Numbered from the stretch's first letter, positions 7,898 through 16,450 are shown. The stretch is 35,251 nt of DNA from RECH01 sp964431105 (GCA_964431105.1 CAYSIR010000009.1:1-35251), one strand, 5' to 3'. Program-made: numbers and translations. Notes: generated by a model from the sequence alone, not told the origin.

Positions 7898-9982
7898 ATG
7901 ACTCTAACGTGCAGCAACGGTCATCCCAACCCATCCGATAGTCGCTTCTGCCGCGTGTGTGGTGAACAACTGTCTGCCCGGTCTGAGGAAGCATCGCCGC
8001 TATCAGGGCAACTGCTAGGGCAACGCTACCGCATTGACAAAGAACTAGGGCGGGGGGGATTCGGGCGGACGTATCTCGCTAGGGACACCCATCGATTTGA
8101 TGAACCTTGCGTCCTCAAGGAATTTGCACCGCTGGTGCAGGGCGAACAGGCATTGCGCAAAGCTGAAGAACTGTTTGAGCGAGAAGCCGGGGTGCTGTAT
8201 CAACTTCAGCATCCCCAAATTCCTAAATTTCGAGAGCTATTTCGCGCCATGGAGGGCGATCGCACTCGGTTATTTTTGGTGCAGGACTATGTGGAAGGGC
8301 GTACTTACCGCCGTTTGCTGCATAGCCGCAACCCTGGGGCCTATTTCAGCGAATTTGAAGTACGGCAATTGCTGACCCAGTTGTTGCCGGTATTGGCCTA
8401 CATCCACCAAGCTGGCGTAATTCACCGCGATATTTCACCGGATAATCTGATGCTGCGTTTTGAGGATCAGTTGCCGGTGTTGATTGACTTTGGGGGGGTA
8501 AAACAGGTGGCGGCGATCGCCTCTCAGTATGTCAACCCACAAGCTGCTCCGCCCACGCGCCTCGGCAAAGTAGGTTATTCGCCCCATGAACAGATGGAAC
8601 GGGGCAACGCCTATCCCCACAGTGACCTCTATGCGCTGGCGGCCACTTGTCTGGTGCTGCTGACTGGTAAAGAACCTCAAACTCTGCTGGCGGACAATGC
8701 CCCCGATTGGACAACACAGGTCAACCTGAGTCCGCCGTTTACCCAACTGCTTCAGCGGATGCTGTCGGTGACACCGCGCGATCGCTATCAGTCCGCGATG
8801 CAAGTCCTGGAAGCCCTGCATCATCAATCCTCAGCCCCTGCTCCAATCCCATCCTCCAACTACACCGCCCCGCCGCCCACCTACTCACCCACCTACAGCG
8901 CACCCGCTCCCAGCGTGCCAGCCCCCACGGCGGCTACGGTTGCCGTCCGTCCTAATTCCGTTTCGTCTACTCCTCCAGTTCCCTCGCGTCCAAAAATGGG
9001 CTTTGGCGGATGGGTGGCCGTCTGGGTCATTGTGCTAGCGGCGGGGGGCGGCGGTTGGTGGGCTGCCAATGAGTTCCTTGCGCCGGAAATACCGAATAGT
9101 GCCGACCCGGCAGCCGTAGAACCGGATGAACCGGAGGAGGGTTCTTCAAATCTGCCTCCAGAAGAGCGGGCCCGGAAAGAGGCTTTGGGCGATCGTCGGC
9201 GTGAGTTGGATGTAGATTATGGGCTATTGGTGCGTTTGGCGAATCGCACTTTTTTTGAGGAGTATCCAGGGCAGCAGGGCCGTACCCTCACCGAGTCTCC
9301 AGAGGATGCGGTTTGGCGAGAGCGATGGGATGCGATCGCCTCAGAATGGTTAGATACGCTGGAAACTCACCTCAGTGCGGCGGCGCGGCAAAATCTGGGT
9401 GGCTACAGTGCCCGTGATCCCGAGCGATGGAGAGAGCGGGTGAATCAACTCTTTGTCGGCAGTCGTGCCCTCAATGACCTGACGGATGCTAAATTTTTCC
9501 ACCTGTTTCCGAACCAGCGCGGCACAGCTTTTATTGATGAACCCATCGGGCAAATCTGGTATGCGATCGCCTTCGACACCGTGAACGCCCTAGAAAATCG
9601 TCGCGTTTTAGAAGAAATTAGGTTTGATGAAGACCGATACAGCACCCGCCTTACCCAAACATTCGACCCCGGTGGCGGACAGGTCTACATTGGTAACTTC
9701 ACTGAAGGTCAAATTCTGCGGCTAAACCTGCAAGCACCGCCCGATCGCACCCGTTTATCCATCTATCTACCGCGTCCCACCACCGAACAGCCCTTCTTGC
9801 TAGAAGATGCTGAACAAACGACTTGGTCAGGACGGCTGCCACAATCTGGCTATTACGAAATTGTGATTGTGTCTACGGCAGACGAACCGCTGCGCAGCAC
9901 CCTTAATGTATCCGTCGATAACGTTACAACCGACACCATTGAACCGCCAGCCGACAGCCAAGACGAGGCACCCAAAAATTAG
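7898..9982 (+). CDS. membrane-anchored Ser/Thr protein kinase with N-terminal zinc ribbon, 694 aa
   Basis: A Hanks-type kinase, probably a membrane signalling protein. In order: a four-Cys zinc-ribbon-like start (C5, C18, C21 with CSNGHPNP and FCRVCGEQL; the first pair is C-x2-H, not C-x2-C); a kinase domain, residues about 44-310, with the glycine loop GRGGFG (51-56), Lys74, Glu95, HRD (176-178), Asn183 and DFG (197-199); a Pro/Ser/Thr-rich linker (312-366); one membrane helix (about 370-392); and a C-terminal extracytoplasmic part of about 300 residues. The catalytic loop reads HRDISPDN, with Ser in place of the usual Lys. The C-terminal part includes a DUF-like alpha-helical segment with conserved Trp (ERWDAIASEW) and a beta-rich end. 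I chose ATG 7898 because the zinc ribbon starts there; the frame is open to 7820. The ligand is unknown. Confidence 0.9.
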   Translation: MTLTCSNGHPNPSDSRFCRVCGEQLSARSEEASPLSGQLLGQRYRIDKELGRGGFGRTYLARDTHRFDEPCVLKEFAPLVQGEQALRKAEELFEREAGVLYQLQHPQIPKFRELFRAMEGDRTRLFLVQDYVEGRTYRRLLHSRNPGAYFSEFEVRQLLTQLLPVLAYIHQAGVIHRDISPDNLMLRFEDQLPVLIDFGGVKQVAAIASQYVNPQAAPPTRLGKVGYSPHEQMERGNAYPHSDLYALAATCLVLLTGKEPQTLLADNAPDWTTQVNLSPPFTQLLQRMLSVTPRDRYQSAMQVLEALHHQSSAPAPIPSSNYTAPPPTYSPTYSAPAPSVPAPTAATVAVRPNSVSSTPPVPSRPKMGFGGWVAVWVIVLAAGGGGWWAANEFLAPEIPNSADPAAVEPDEPEEGSSNLPPEERARKEALGDRRRELDVDYGLLVRLANRTFFEEYPGQQGRTLTESPEDAVWRERWDAIASEWLDTLETHLSAAARQNLGGYSARDPERWRERVNQLFVGSRALNDLTDAKFFHLFPNQRGTAFIDEPIGQIWYAIAFDTVNALENRRVLEEIRFDEDRYSTRLTQTFDPGGGQVYIGNFTEGQILRLNLQAPPDRTRLSIYLPRPTTEQPFLLEDAEQTTWSGRLPQSGYYEIVIVSTADEPLRSTLNVSVDNVTTDTIEPPADSQDEAPKN

Positions 9983-10274
9983 GGAGCCTGTCAGGTTTGT
10001 AGCCCTCACCCAAAATCCCTTTCCCAAGCCTGCCATCCATGACGCAGATCTCGCTGAAACCCACCTCGCTTCAAAAACGAGGACTCTGAGTGACCGCTAG
10101 AAGGGCTGTGAGGCAAAAGGTCTGGCTGAGAGCGAACTTGCAAACTTGCAAAAGTGACCTGTTCCCGCCCAAACAGGGTAGCTGAAATGGATGTGGCTGA
10201 GATGGCGATCGCTGAGATAGCGGCGAATCACATCGGGCGTTTCTCAAAGAGCCAGCCGGCGCGATCGCCCTAGC
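9983..10274. other. spacer with a truncated repeat A
   Basis: Besides the repeat A copy at 10033-10126, this spacer between the convergent kinase gene and the 131-aa gene shows a short direct repeat (CAAACTTGCAAACTTGCAAA type, 10134-10152) and a HIP1-rich end. No clear hairpin with a T-run terminator was seen for either gene. Confidence 0.4.
10033..10126 (+). repeat. repeat A, copy 3, 3'-truncated
   Basis: It matches the other copies from CCATCCATGACGCAG through TCAAAAACGAGGACTCTGAG and GAGGCAAAAGGTCTGGC, then the match stops, so the last third of the terminal hairpin and the right terminal repeat are missing. It lies 50 bp after the kinase stop codon. Confidence 0.75.
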
Positions 10275-10670
10275 CTACTGTTTCTTAATGTCGCGGGCCA
10301 TGTTGCGAAACATATCCATGCTGTCATCGCTTCCACGAGGTTGGGGTGCTTCGTTTGACGTGGACTCAACGATAGGCGGCGGTGTAGGCTCAACCGGCTG
10401 ATCTTTTTTCACCGGTTGGGGCGTTGCGGATTGGTTGAAGTCCATGGCTTCCATCGCCGATACCGCCTTGGTGTAGTCACCGCTCACCTTGCCTTTCGGA
10501 AAGGTTTTCTTCACCGTTTTGGCAGTTCGCATATAGTTGATGTCGCCGAGGGTCTTTGCGTCATCAGGATCGAGAAAAAAGGCTTTCGATTCACGTTTGG
10601 GCGTTTGGTCATCAGGCGTTGCTTCGTCAGATTTCTTGCGGCTGAAGAGGCCTCGGATAAATCCTGTCAT
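10275..10670 (-). CDS. conserved-looking hypothetical protein, 131 aa
   Basis: I do not recognise a named family. The N-terminus is basic (GFIRGLFSRKK) and could sit at a membrane surface. A compact central block, residues about 30-75, reads AFFLDPDDAKTLGDINYMR and then KKTFPKGKVSGDYTKAVSAM. It looks like the conserved part, with Asp/Asn-rich and Lys/Thr-rich halves. The rest is Pro/Gln/Ser-rich and likely disordered, ending in a short helix (FRNMARDIKKQ). The gene is a monocistron reading toward the kinase gene. Its upstream region is unusually AT-rich for this window. The function is unknown. Confidence 0.7.
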   Translation of the reverse strand: MTGFIRGLFSRKKSDEATPDDQTPKRESKAFFLDPDDAKTLGDINYMRTAKTVKKTFPKGKVSGDYTKAVSAMEAMDFNQSATPQPVKKDQPVEPTPPPIVESTSNEAPQPRGSDDSMDMFRNMARDIKKQ

Positions 10671-10697
10671 GTTGGGTTTGGCTTACTATCAATGTTA

Positions 10698-10703
10698 TCT
10701 ATA
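10698..10703 (-). promoter_or_regulatory. possible -10 box for the 131-aa gene
   Basis: On the minus strand the sequence TATAGA stands 28 bases before the ATG, inside a 60-bp tract that is far richer in A and T than the rest of the window (10690-10745). No clear -35 box was seen. This is a pattern match only. Confidence 0.25.
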
Positions 10704-10831
10704 CTAAATTTTATAAAAAATTATGAATGTTTTTTAATGAATTAGTCCTAAATTTGCAAGCTTGTCGGGCAACACACCCGGACGGCTGCGACATCTTGGC
10801 GGTGGGGCAAGCCGATCGTCCTTCAATCGCC

Positions 10832-11656
10832 TTATTTTTCCTCCATGCGTTTCAGGAGTTGTCGGACAACGGCGGCATCTTGAGCAGCGGGCTGACTATC
10901 TAAGTAGGTTTGGAGGTCGTAGCTAGCTTCAATCCAGCGTCCGGTTTGATAGTAGAGCAAGCCGCGATCGCGCCGTTCTTGTAATGCATCTGGGTAGAGC
11001 AGCAAAATCCGTTCAATATCCGCCAGCGCCTTGGATAGCTCATTGCTGTTTAGGTGAATAAACTTCAGGTTGGTGAGCATCCGCGCCAAGAAGCGATGAG
11101 CATCAACGGGTTCTAAAAACTGCGATCGCCATTCAATCGGCTGCCCATAAATTTCCTCAAGCCGCGCTTGGCAGTCTTCTGGGAACAGCACGTCGCCCTT
11201 GTTGAACGGATCAACAAACACGGCCATCTCACTCACAACCGGGCGAATTAAAAAATGACCCGGCATTCCAATGCCCACCATCGGAAACCCAAGCCGCTGG
11301 CACAGTTCGAGATAGAGCAACGACAGAGTGATAGGGATACCAGTGCGGCGATCGATCACCTCATTCAGATAGCTATTGCGCGGGTCATAATACTGCTCGC
11401 GATTGCCGTGATAGCCCAGATCGTCATAGAGATAGCGATTCAGGGTTTGAATGATGCGCAATGGGTAAGATTCGGTCGGTAGGCGCTCCCGCACCTCGTC
11501 AGCCATCGTGTCGATCGCATTGAGATAGTCTTCGACATCTAGGGTTGGATATTCTTCCTGGGCAATGTATAGCGCGGCTTTCGCTAGGCTGATGTCGTCT
11601 GGCGCTTGGCGAATTTCGATTAGGAATTGTTGACGAGCAGTGGAGAAATTCATCAT
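10832..11656 (-). CDS. SirB1-family protein (transglutaminase-like core plus TPR-like tail)
   Basis: SirB1 proteins pair a transglutaminase-like domain with a short tetratricopeptide-like tail; their biochemical role is not settled. Visible signatures: DDLGYHGNREQYYDPRNSYL (residues about 78-97), RRTGIPITLSLLYLELCQRLG (98-119), GMPGHFLIR (124-134), and a helical tail with repeat-like spacing (ADIERILLLYPDALQERRDRG, then YYQTGRWIEASYDLQTYL). In catalytic terms the Cys in LELCQRLG and the His in GMPGHF are in typical places. The start lies 4 bases after the stop of the cyclic-nucleotide-binding gene, so translation may be coupled. It is the last gene of the minus-strand run that begins with the FHA gene. 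Confidence 0.9.
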   Translation of the reverse strand: MMNFSTARQQFLIEIRQAPDDISLAKAALYIAQEEYPTLDVEDYLNAIDTMADEVRERLPTESYPLRIIQTLNRYLYDDLGYHGNREQYYDPRNSYLNEVIDRRTGIPITLSLLYLELCQRLGFPMVGIGMPGHFLIRPVVSEMAVFVDPFNKGDVLFPEDCQARLEEIYGQPIEWRSQFLEPVDAHRFLARMLTNLKFIHLNSNELSKALADIERILLLYPDALQERRDRGLLYYQTGRWIEASYDLQTYLDSQPAAQDAAVVRQLLKRMEEK

Positions 11657-11660
11657 CGGC

Positions 11661-12191
11661 TTAACTTCGCAAACGTTTGAACAACCACTCTAAACGAACC
11701 TTAGCGATATCCAGCCCTTCCATCACTTTTGAATTGGGACGAATATCATCAATAGACCCATCCTGTTCGGTAGAACCACCCATACGATTGACAGTGCTGC
11801 GGAGGCGATCGGATAGCAGGATGGCTAACGCCCGATGGAAATGGGCCGAGAAGGCAACATCTTGAGAGAGTTTGGTGGCCAGCATTAGCCGGGGAATGCA
11901 CCAAACAATAGATTCATCAATGGCTTGGACGGTGGCAGAGGGCGGGCGATCGTCTACAAACGACATTTCACCGACCAATTCTCCCGGAGCCAGTCGCGCC
12001 ACTTCTTTATGGTCGAGGGCGGCAACACAGACTGCAAATGAACCGCTGAGGATGAGGTATAGCGCATCAATGGAGCCGCCCTCTTGAATGAGTGCCTGCC
12101 CCGGTGTGATTGTCCGCTGCTGCCCTGCTGAGATCAGCCATTCAAAGTCGCGATCGCTAAGTTCGGCTAGGATGTACAACGCTTTTTTCAT
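11661..12191 (-). CDS. cyclic-nucleotide-binding-domain protein, 176 aa
   Basis: A stand-alone cNMP-binding (CRP-like sensor) domain with no DNA-binding helix-turn-helix in the remaining sequence. The fold elements are visible: TPGQALIQEGGSIDALYLILSG near the start, then the phosphate-binding-cassette-like GELVGEMSFVDDRPPSATV (residues about 90-108), and a C-terminal helix (AFSAHFHRALAILLSDRL). The cassette has the usual GE and, in place of the canonical Arg-Ala/Ser/Thr, PSATV, so ligand binding is uncertain. I chose ATG 12189-12191. A longer frame to 12335 would overlap cruP. It sits 61 bp after cruP and 4 bp before the SirB1-like gene. Confidence 0.85.
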   Translation of the reverse strand: MKKALYILAELSDRDFEWLISAGQQRTITPGQALIQEGGSIDALYLILSGSFAVCVAALDHKEVARLAPGELVGEMSFVDDRPPSATVQAIDESIVWCIPRLMLATKLSQDVAFSAHFHRALAILLSDRLRSTVNRMGGSTEQDGSIDDIRPNSKVMEGLDIAKVRLEWLFKRLRS

Positions 12192-12252
12192 AACGATTTT
12201 GAAGTCAGTAAAAAACAGTAGACTGGTGCGCCCCAGCGATCGCCAGCAGGGG

Positions 12253-13890
12253 TTAGCGTGACGCTGCGCGATCGGCGGCGGGACTGGTGTAATCGCGGCC
12301 AGAGCCATAGCGCCAGGCATCAAGGTAGCGTTCAATATAGTATTGCTGAGAAATGGGTAATGACTTGAGCCAAGGTTCCAGGGTGTGGGCTAGGCGATCG
12401 CCGGCCATCGACAGCCCCGTATAGGCGATCAGCCCCAGGTAGTGCCGTGTCCAGTCGGCTAGTGCTGGAATGCCCACCTGGGGCACAATCTGGGCAACTG
12501 TGCCAAAGTGGTACAGCCCAGTACGGGTCAGGGTTTGAAACAGCCCTGGAAATTGCACTACGTCTTGCAAAAATGGCTTGAGTACCGGGTCGCCAAGCTG
12601 CTCCATTTCTTGAAAGACGGCAGATAGGAGGGTGTTGATTTGATGGGGGGCGATCGCTTGGTCAACCCTAACACTCATAGACTGCTGGAATAGCCAGGTC
12701 ACGTTGAGATTAGGTTGATACGGTTGCAGCCATGATAAGGCTGAGCTAGACAGTTCATCGGCTTCGAGGGCAGTGTGCAGCCCGGCGGTTAGCCGTTCAA
12801 GATGCCGAATAAGATTGCCAAAGCCGCCAAAACTAAGGGGAGACTGACTGCCGCTGCTGTCGCCAATGTGAACGATTCGGTTCCAGGGCGATCGCAGGGG
12901 GCTATTGCGATAGCAGGGGAAAAAGCCAAACAGGGCCCGTTTCCAGTCGAGCTGCTGCAAGTCCACCGATTGGTAGTCGGGCAGCAGACGAAAGTACTCA
13001 TCAAATAATGTCTCCAAGCTGGGGCGATCGGGGTGCAAATCCATGTAGGTGAAGAGGTAGGTCGTGCGTCCGTCTTGCGCTGGAAAGGCTTCCCAAAAAT
13101 ATTGGCACTGGTTCTGAATCGGGGTAAACGATGCGAACAAATCTCCGGTTGGGTTAGGTGCATAGCCATCGGCACAGGTTCCTACGACCAAGCAGGCCGC
13201 ATCGGGGCGATCGCCAGCGCGGGCCTGGAGGGCGATCGGTGAAAAATGACCCATGACATCCAGCATCAGCCGACTGCAATAGGTGTGGGCTTGGTCAGCC
13301 TGGGTGGTCGCGATCGCAACGCCATTGGGATGGACGGTCACGGCTTGGACAGAGGTATAGTCCAGCAACTGCCCGCCCGCTTCCAAAAATCGCTGCTTGA
13401 GTTGTTCTAGCAGCACGACTGGACTCACGCCAATATTAAGGACACCATCGACCCAGACTTCCCCCGGTTCCGTTCCGGTCTCTGTTCCGGCATCCCCAAA
13501 GTACAGGCGACCGGGACGATATTCTGTAGCGATCGCCTGCTCCAGTTCATCCGCAGACAGCGCCCCAACGCGCACCAGTGCCATCAGTTCATGGCGAGAG
13601 ATATTCCATTCTTGTTCGCGTCCTTGCAGTGGGCCCCGTTCAATCACCACCACCGACCAACCGCGCTGGGCCAGGGTGCAACCCAAAATAATGCCCAGCG
13701 TGCCGCCGCAAACCGCCACATCCCAGTCCACCGTTTCGAGCGGTGTATCGTGCGATCGCACCATTGACGGTGTGGGAATGTCGCCGTGGCAATAGCTGCG
13801 CCAACGGGCATCCACTCGGCGAAGGCCGGCTAAAACATCACCGGGCAGTTGAGACAAAATTCGTTCAGTTGAGGATACGGTAAGAGTCAT
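12253..13890 (-). CDS. cruP: CruP, lycopene-cyclase-family FAD-dependent paralogue
   Basis: CruP is an FAD-dependent relative of the CruA lycopene cyclase, found in cyanobacteria and plastids. In plants it is reported to limit the build-up of hydroxylated beta-carotenoids under stress; its exact reaction is unclear. Evidence: an N-terminal FAD Rossmann entry VAVCGGTLGI (58-67) with acidic E84; the strongly diagnostic REQEWNISRHELM (91-103); LNIGVSPVVLLEQLKQRFLE; the PDAACLVVGTCADGY block; and a C-terminal block RSPWNRIVHIGDSSGSQSPL followed by SFGGFGNLIRHLERLT. Length (545 aa) fits. I chose ATG 13888-13890; the frame is open further to 13989 but that part is HIP1-like and overlaps the FHA gene. 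It lies 79 bp after the FHA gene, in the same orientation. Confidence 0.88.
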   Translation of the reverse strand: MTLTVSSTERILSQLPGDVLAGLRRVDARWRSYCHGDIPTPSMVRSHDTPLETVDWDVAVCGGTLGIILGCTLAQRGWSVVVIERGPLQGREQEWNISRHELMALVRVGALSADELEQAIATEYRPGRLYFGDAGTETGTEPGEVWVDGVLNIGVSPVVLLEQLKQRFLEAGGQLLDYTSVQAVTVHPNGVAIATTQADQAHTYCSRLMLDVMGHFSPIALQARAGDRPDAACLVVGTCADGYAPNPTGDLFASFTPIQNQCQYFWEAFPAQDGRTTYLFTYMDLHPDRPSLETLFDEYFRLLPDYQSVDLQQLDWKRALFGFFPCYRNSPLRSPWNRIVHIGDSSGSQSPLSFGGFGNLIRHLERLTAGLHTALEADELSSSALSWLQPYQPNLNVTWLFQQSMSVRVDQAIAPHQINTLLSAVFQEMEQLGDPVLKPFLQDVVQFPGLFQTLTRTGLYHFGTVAQIVPQVGIPALADWTRHYLGLIAYTGLSMAGDRLAHTLEPWLKSLPISQQYYIERYLDAWRYGSGRDYTSPAADRAASR

Positions 13891-13969
13891 AGCGCTAGCG
13901 ATCGCAACAGTATTGATCCTAGCGCTAGATCGTAACCGCCCTCCATTTCGATCGCGTGGGTCTATCCTG

Positions 13970-14554
13970 CTAGAGCGTGTCGTCTCCACTGCTTTTGACA
14001 GTTGTCGGTACGATCATCTGTCGAGAGATGAAAAACTCAACTAGCAACGTTCCAAAGCGAATGACATCCCCATCCTGCAAGTCGTAGCGATCGCCACTGC
14101 TAATTTGCTTACCATTCAGCCATGTACCATTGCTGCTTCCCATATCCACCAAATAAAAGCAACCGTCTTGATGACCAATCACCGCATGATGCCGTGAAAT
14201 AGATAAATGCAAAATCGGCAGCGCACAGCTTGAATGCCGACCAATCAACCAATTAGATGCGATCGCCGTAGCCCACGCTGAACCCGTTCGTGCCGACGCT
14301 TCCACCAAATTAGTGACCAAAAAATTGGTGCGCCCAGTCGTAACGCCTTGGATATAGTTAGCCGTGACTTGGCAGCGCTCACCCACCTTCAACACCGGGC
14401 CCATCACGGTCTTTACTTTGTCTAGGTTATAGCCGCAGTCAGCAATCAATGAATGAGAAACAGACGGTGGGCATTCCACAACGCTGAAGGGCCAAGCTTG
14501 AGAAGAATCGGACGAAGAGTCAGACCGAGACGGTTGCATATCAAAATGTGACAT
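13970..14554 (-). CDS. FHA-domain protein, 194 aa
   Basis: FHA domains bind phosphothreonine peptides, usually on targets of Ser/Thr kinases, so this is likely a signalling or scaffold protein. The FHA core is complete: LIGRHSSC (103-110), LSISRHHAVI (117-126), DMGSSNGTWLNG (137-148) and LQDGDVIRFG (159-168), with Arg106, Ser119, His123 and Asn142 in the usual positions. Residues 1-90 are a Ser-rich start and a segment with two Cys (CPPSVSH, ADCGYNLDKVKTV) that I cannot assign. I chose ATG 14552-14554; the open frame continues to 14665 through a 15-bp tandem repeat and I treat that as non-coding. It opens the four-gene minus-strand run. A Hanks kinase gene lies 4 kb away, a functional link that is only conjecture. 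Confidence 0.88.
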   Translation of the reverse strand: MSHFDMQPSRSDSSSDSSQAWPFSVVECPPSVSHSLIADCGYNLDKVKTVMGPVLKVGERCQVTANYIQGVTTGRTNFLVTNLVEASARTGSAWATAIASNWLIGRHSSCALPILHLSISRHHAVIGHQDGCFYLVDMGSSNGTWLNGKQISSGDRYDLQDGDVIRFGTLLVEFFISRQMIVPTTVKSSGDDTL

Positions 14555-14598
14555 GGTTGATAACAGGGTGTAATGGAGAGTATGCAGTGTGGATGACT

Positions 14599-14655
14599 CG
14601 TATTTGCGAGATCGTATCTGCGAAGACCGTATCTGCGAAGACCGTATCTGCGACA
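14599..14655 (+). repeat. 15-bp tandem repeat, about 3.5 copies
   Basis: The unit CGTATCTGCGAAGAC occurs at 14613-14627 and 14628-14642, with a diverged copy before (CGTATTTGCGAGAT) and a truncated one after (CGTATCTGCGACAAG). It lies about 60 bp upstream of the FHA start, on the minus strand reading QIRSSQIRSSQIRS if translated. It may be in the untranslated leader. Confidence 0.75.
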
Positions 14656-14802
14656 AGAGGTTCAACGGTTATGACCAATCTCAACGTCCGGTGCGATCGC
14701 CAGAAGCATCCCAATTTGGCAGCCCTTCCCCCATAGCCCCTTTGCGAGGGCTACTAGCATCTCGGTTACTTTAAATGCTGTCCTCAGTCTCCCTAACCCT
14801 GC

Positions 14803-14905
14803 CTATCCAGACAAATCTCGCTGAAACCAGCATTTCAAAAACGAGGGAGTCATGGACATAATGGCGGTCATGCAAAAAATCTGGCGATTTTTGCATAATG
14901 TACCG
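14803..14905 (+). repeat. repeat A, copy 4 (diverged, about 103 bp)
   Basis: It runs from CTATCCAGACAAATCTCGCTG to TTGCATAATGTACCG. The middle is shortened, but the terminal hairpin is perfect: ATGCAAAAA (14870-14878), loop ATCTGGCGA, TTTTTGCAT (14888-14896). The element is bracketed by an outer inverted repeat, GTCTCCCTA (14787-14795) against TAGGGAGAC (14912-14920). Confidence 0.75.
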
Positions 14906-14986
14906 TCATCCTAGGGAGACACTCGCGTTCAAGTCCCGCAGAATTGGGGATTTAGAAACAGCGCATCACTAGGCGCTTGTAGCCCT

Positions 14987-15122
14987 GTTTGGAAGCCTAT
15001 CCTACGCAAAAGTCGCCAGACCTTTTGCCTCACAACCTTTCTAAGGGTTACTCAGAATCCTCATTTTTGAACCAAGGAATGCGGGTTTCAGCGAGATCTG
15101 CGTAATGGATAGGTTTGGAAGC
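14987..15122 (-). repeat. repeat A, copy 5, with 10-bp flanking direct repeats
   Basis: The element is 14997-15112 (116 bp), with CTATCC at one end and GGATAG at the other. GTTTGGAAGC stands directly before it (14987-14996) and directly after it (15113-15122), a convincing target-site duplication. It is in the opposite orientation to copy 4, 92 bp away. Confidence 0.88.
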
Positions 15123-16094
15123 AGGGGATAGGAAAGGAGGGCAAATTTGCAAACGTGGGATGTATCCTGACCAACGTCAGACTTGAAGACCTGGCCAATT
15201 GAAGTCACTCTTGGTCTGTATGATCGACTACTTAAAAATGCACCCTTTTGTCTCTGCTGTTCAGCGGAAGCGGATAGCCCTCGTCGAAAATGGTCTAATC
15301 ATGGATCGCCCGGCACATTCCATTCAGCGGCATAGCATCGGGGAACTGCGCTGGAACAGGCTGATGCGCTGGCGATGGGGGCTGATAGACCAGAAGCTGA
15401 ACACTCTTGAACTCTTTTCGTTACTGTTTAAGTTGAACGATTGCAATACCCAGCATTTTCATCAATCTTGGACTTGATGTTGGGGTGGATGCTGTTCAGC
15501 CTAGGGGGTTCGGTCAATTAACCAGTCATGAGGTATTGGGCAGGTTGCGGAACGGTCAGGCTCAGGCGCTAATTGACAGTTTTGGGGCTATTTATTCTGT
15601 GAATCAAACACCAAACCTGCGCGATCGCTTGGGGCATATTGGGCGGTGAAGCCGCCTCAAAAAAATGCTGCCTTCATCACAAGCCCCCCATAAATACCGG
15701 GAGGTCGCGATAATGTCCCCCAACCCTATCCACTCGGAGCGGTCATCCAGTTCGCGACGGCTTTCGATCGCTCAGTCCGTAGCCAGAGGGTTGGTGAAGC
15801 ATTCAAGTATGAATAGATACTGAATCAATCGTGTCAGGTGGGACTGATGACCTCATCGGTGCGATCGCGCAACTTTGCAAACAGGATCGCTCCGTATTTC
15901 TACGCTAACCAGAGGGAATACGCCAACATACTGCACCCATAGATGCCGTAATTAAACGCGATCGCCCTTGATTTTCAGAAGCGTATATCCAGAAGTTTTA
16001 CGGAAACTTCATCGGTTCAATAAGTTTTGATGAAACAATTAGCTAAAGACTGAAAACAACGCCAAACCGTGGCTGCAGTGCTGGACTGTGCCGC

Positions 16095-16307
16095 CTAGCC
16101 AATCGGTGAATTGAAGAGGGTGGTGTAGCGCTCGTAGTCCACAGCCATTCGTACAGAATTTGAGATGTGTTCTGTCCACTTTTCAGGGACAATAAATGGG
16201 TGCTGTGTGCCACCATAGCCATTCATCATGACGACATCAGGATGTCGCTCTGCTGACGATGCTGGGCATCCTACAGTAGGAATGGGCCAGGAGCATCCTA
16301 ATTTCAG
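16095..16307 (-). pseudogene. possible gene remnant, 70 codons open
   Basis: On the minus strand the frame is open for 70 codons and ends at TAG (16095-16097). The C-terminal part has protein-like composition, with NGYGGTQHPFIVPEKWTEH followed by SNSVRMAVDYERYTTLFN. The in-frame ATG at 16229 would leave only 44 residues, and no ribosome binding site precedes it. I cannot name the family. The best reading is a 3' fragment of a lost gene. Confidence 0.35.
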
Positions 16308-16342
16308 TCAGTCTTTCATCCCTAACCCTTTTTTTTCAAACG

Positions 16343-16450
16343 CTATCCATGCGGAACCGCTTGCTAGAACCCTTATTCTTAGCTGTAATTATTGCGAATT
16401 GGGATGACGGTTAAAACGGCTGGTCATGCACAAAATGTTTAGGTTGTCCT
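16343..16450 (+). repeat. repeat A, copy 7, strongly decayed
   Basis: The left end CTATCCATGCGG, the CTTGCTAGAACCC block (CTCGCTGAAACCC in intact copies) and a GGTCATGCACAAAATG remnant of the terminal hairpin can be aligned in the right order, but much has diverged. Boundaries are approximate. Confidence 0.4.

Noticed and set aside
12192..12335. Longer N-terminus for the cNMP-binding protein
   Set aside because: It would overlap the end of cruP and adds residues without family similarity.
14928..14945. tRNA-like T-loop GTTCAAGTCC
   Set aside because: The bases around it do not form the five-pair T-stem and no acceptor or anticodon arm can be drawn.
15199..15477. 92-codon plus-strand frame in the 2-kb spacer
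   Set aside because: No recognisable motif, no ribosome binding site and no partner; residues look random. A genome search could overturn this.
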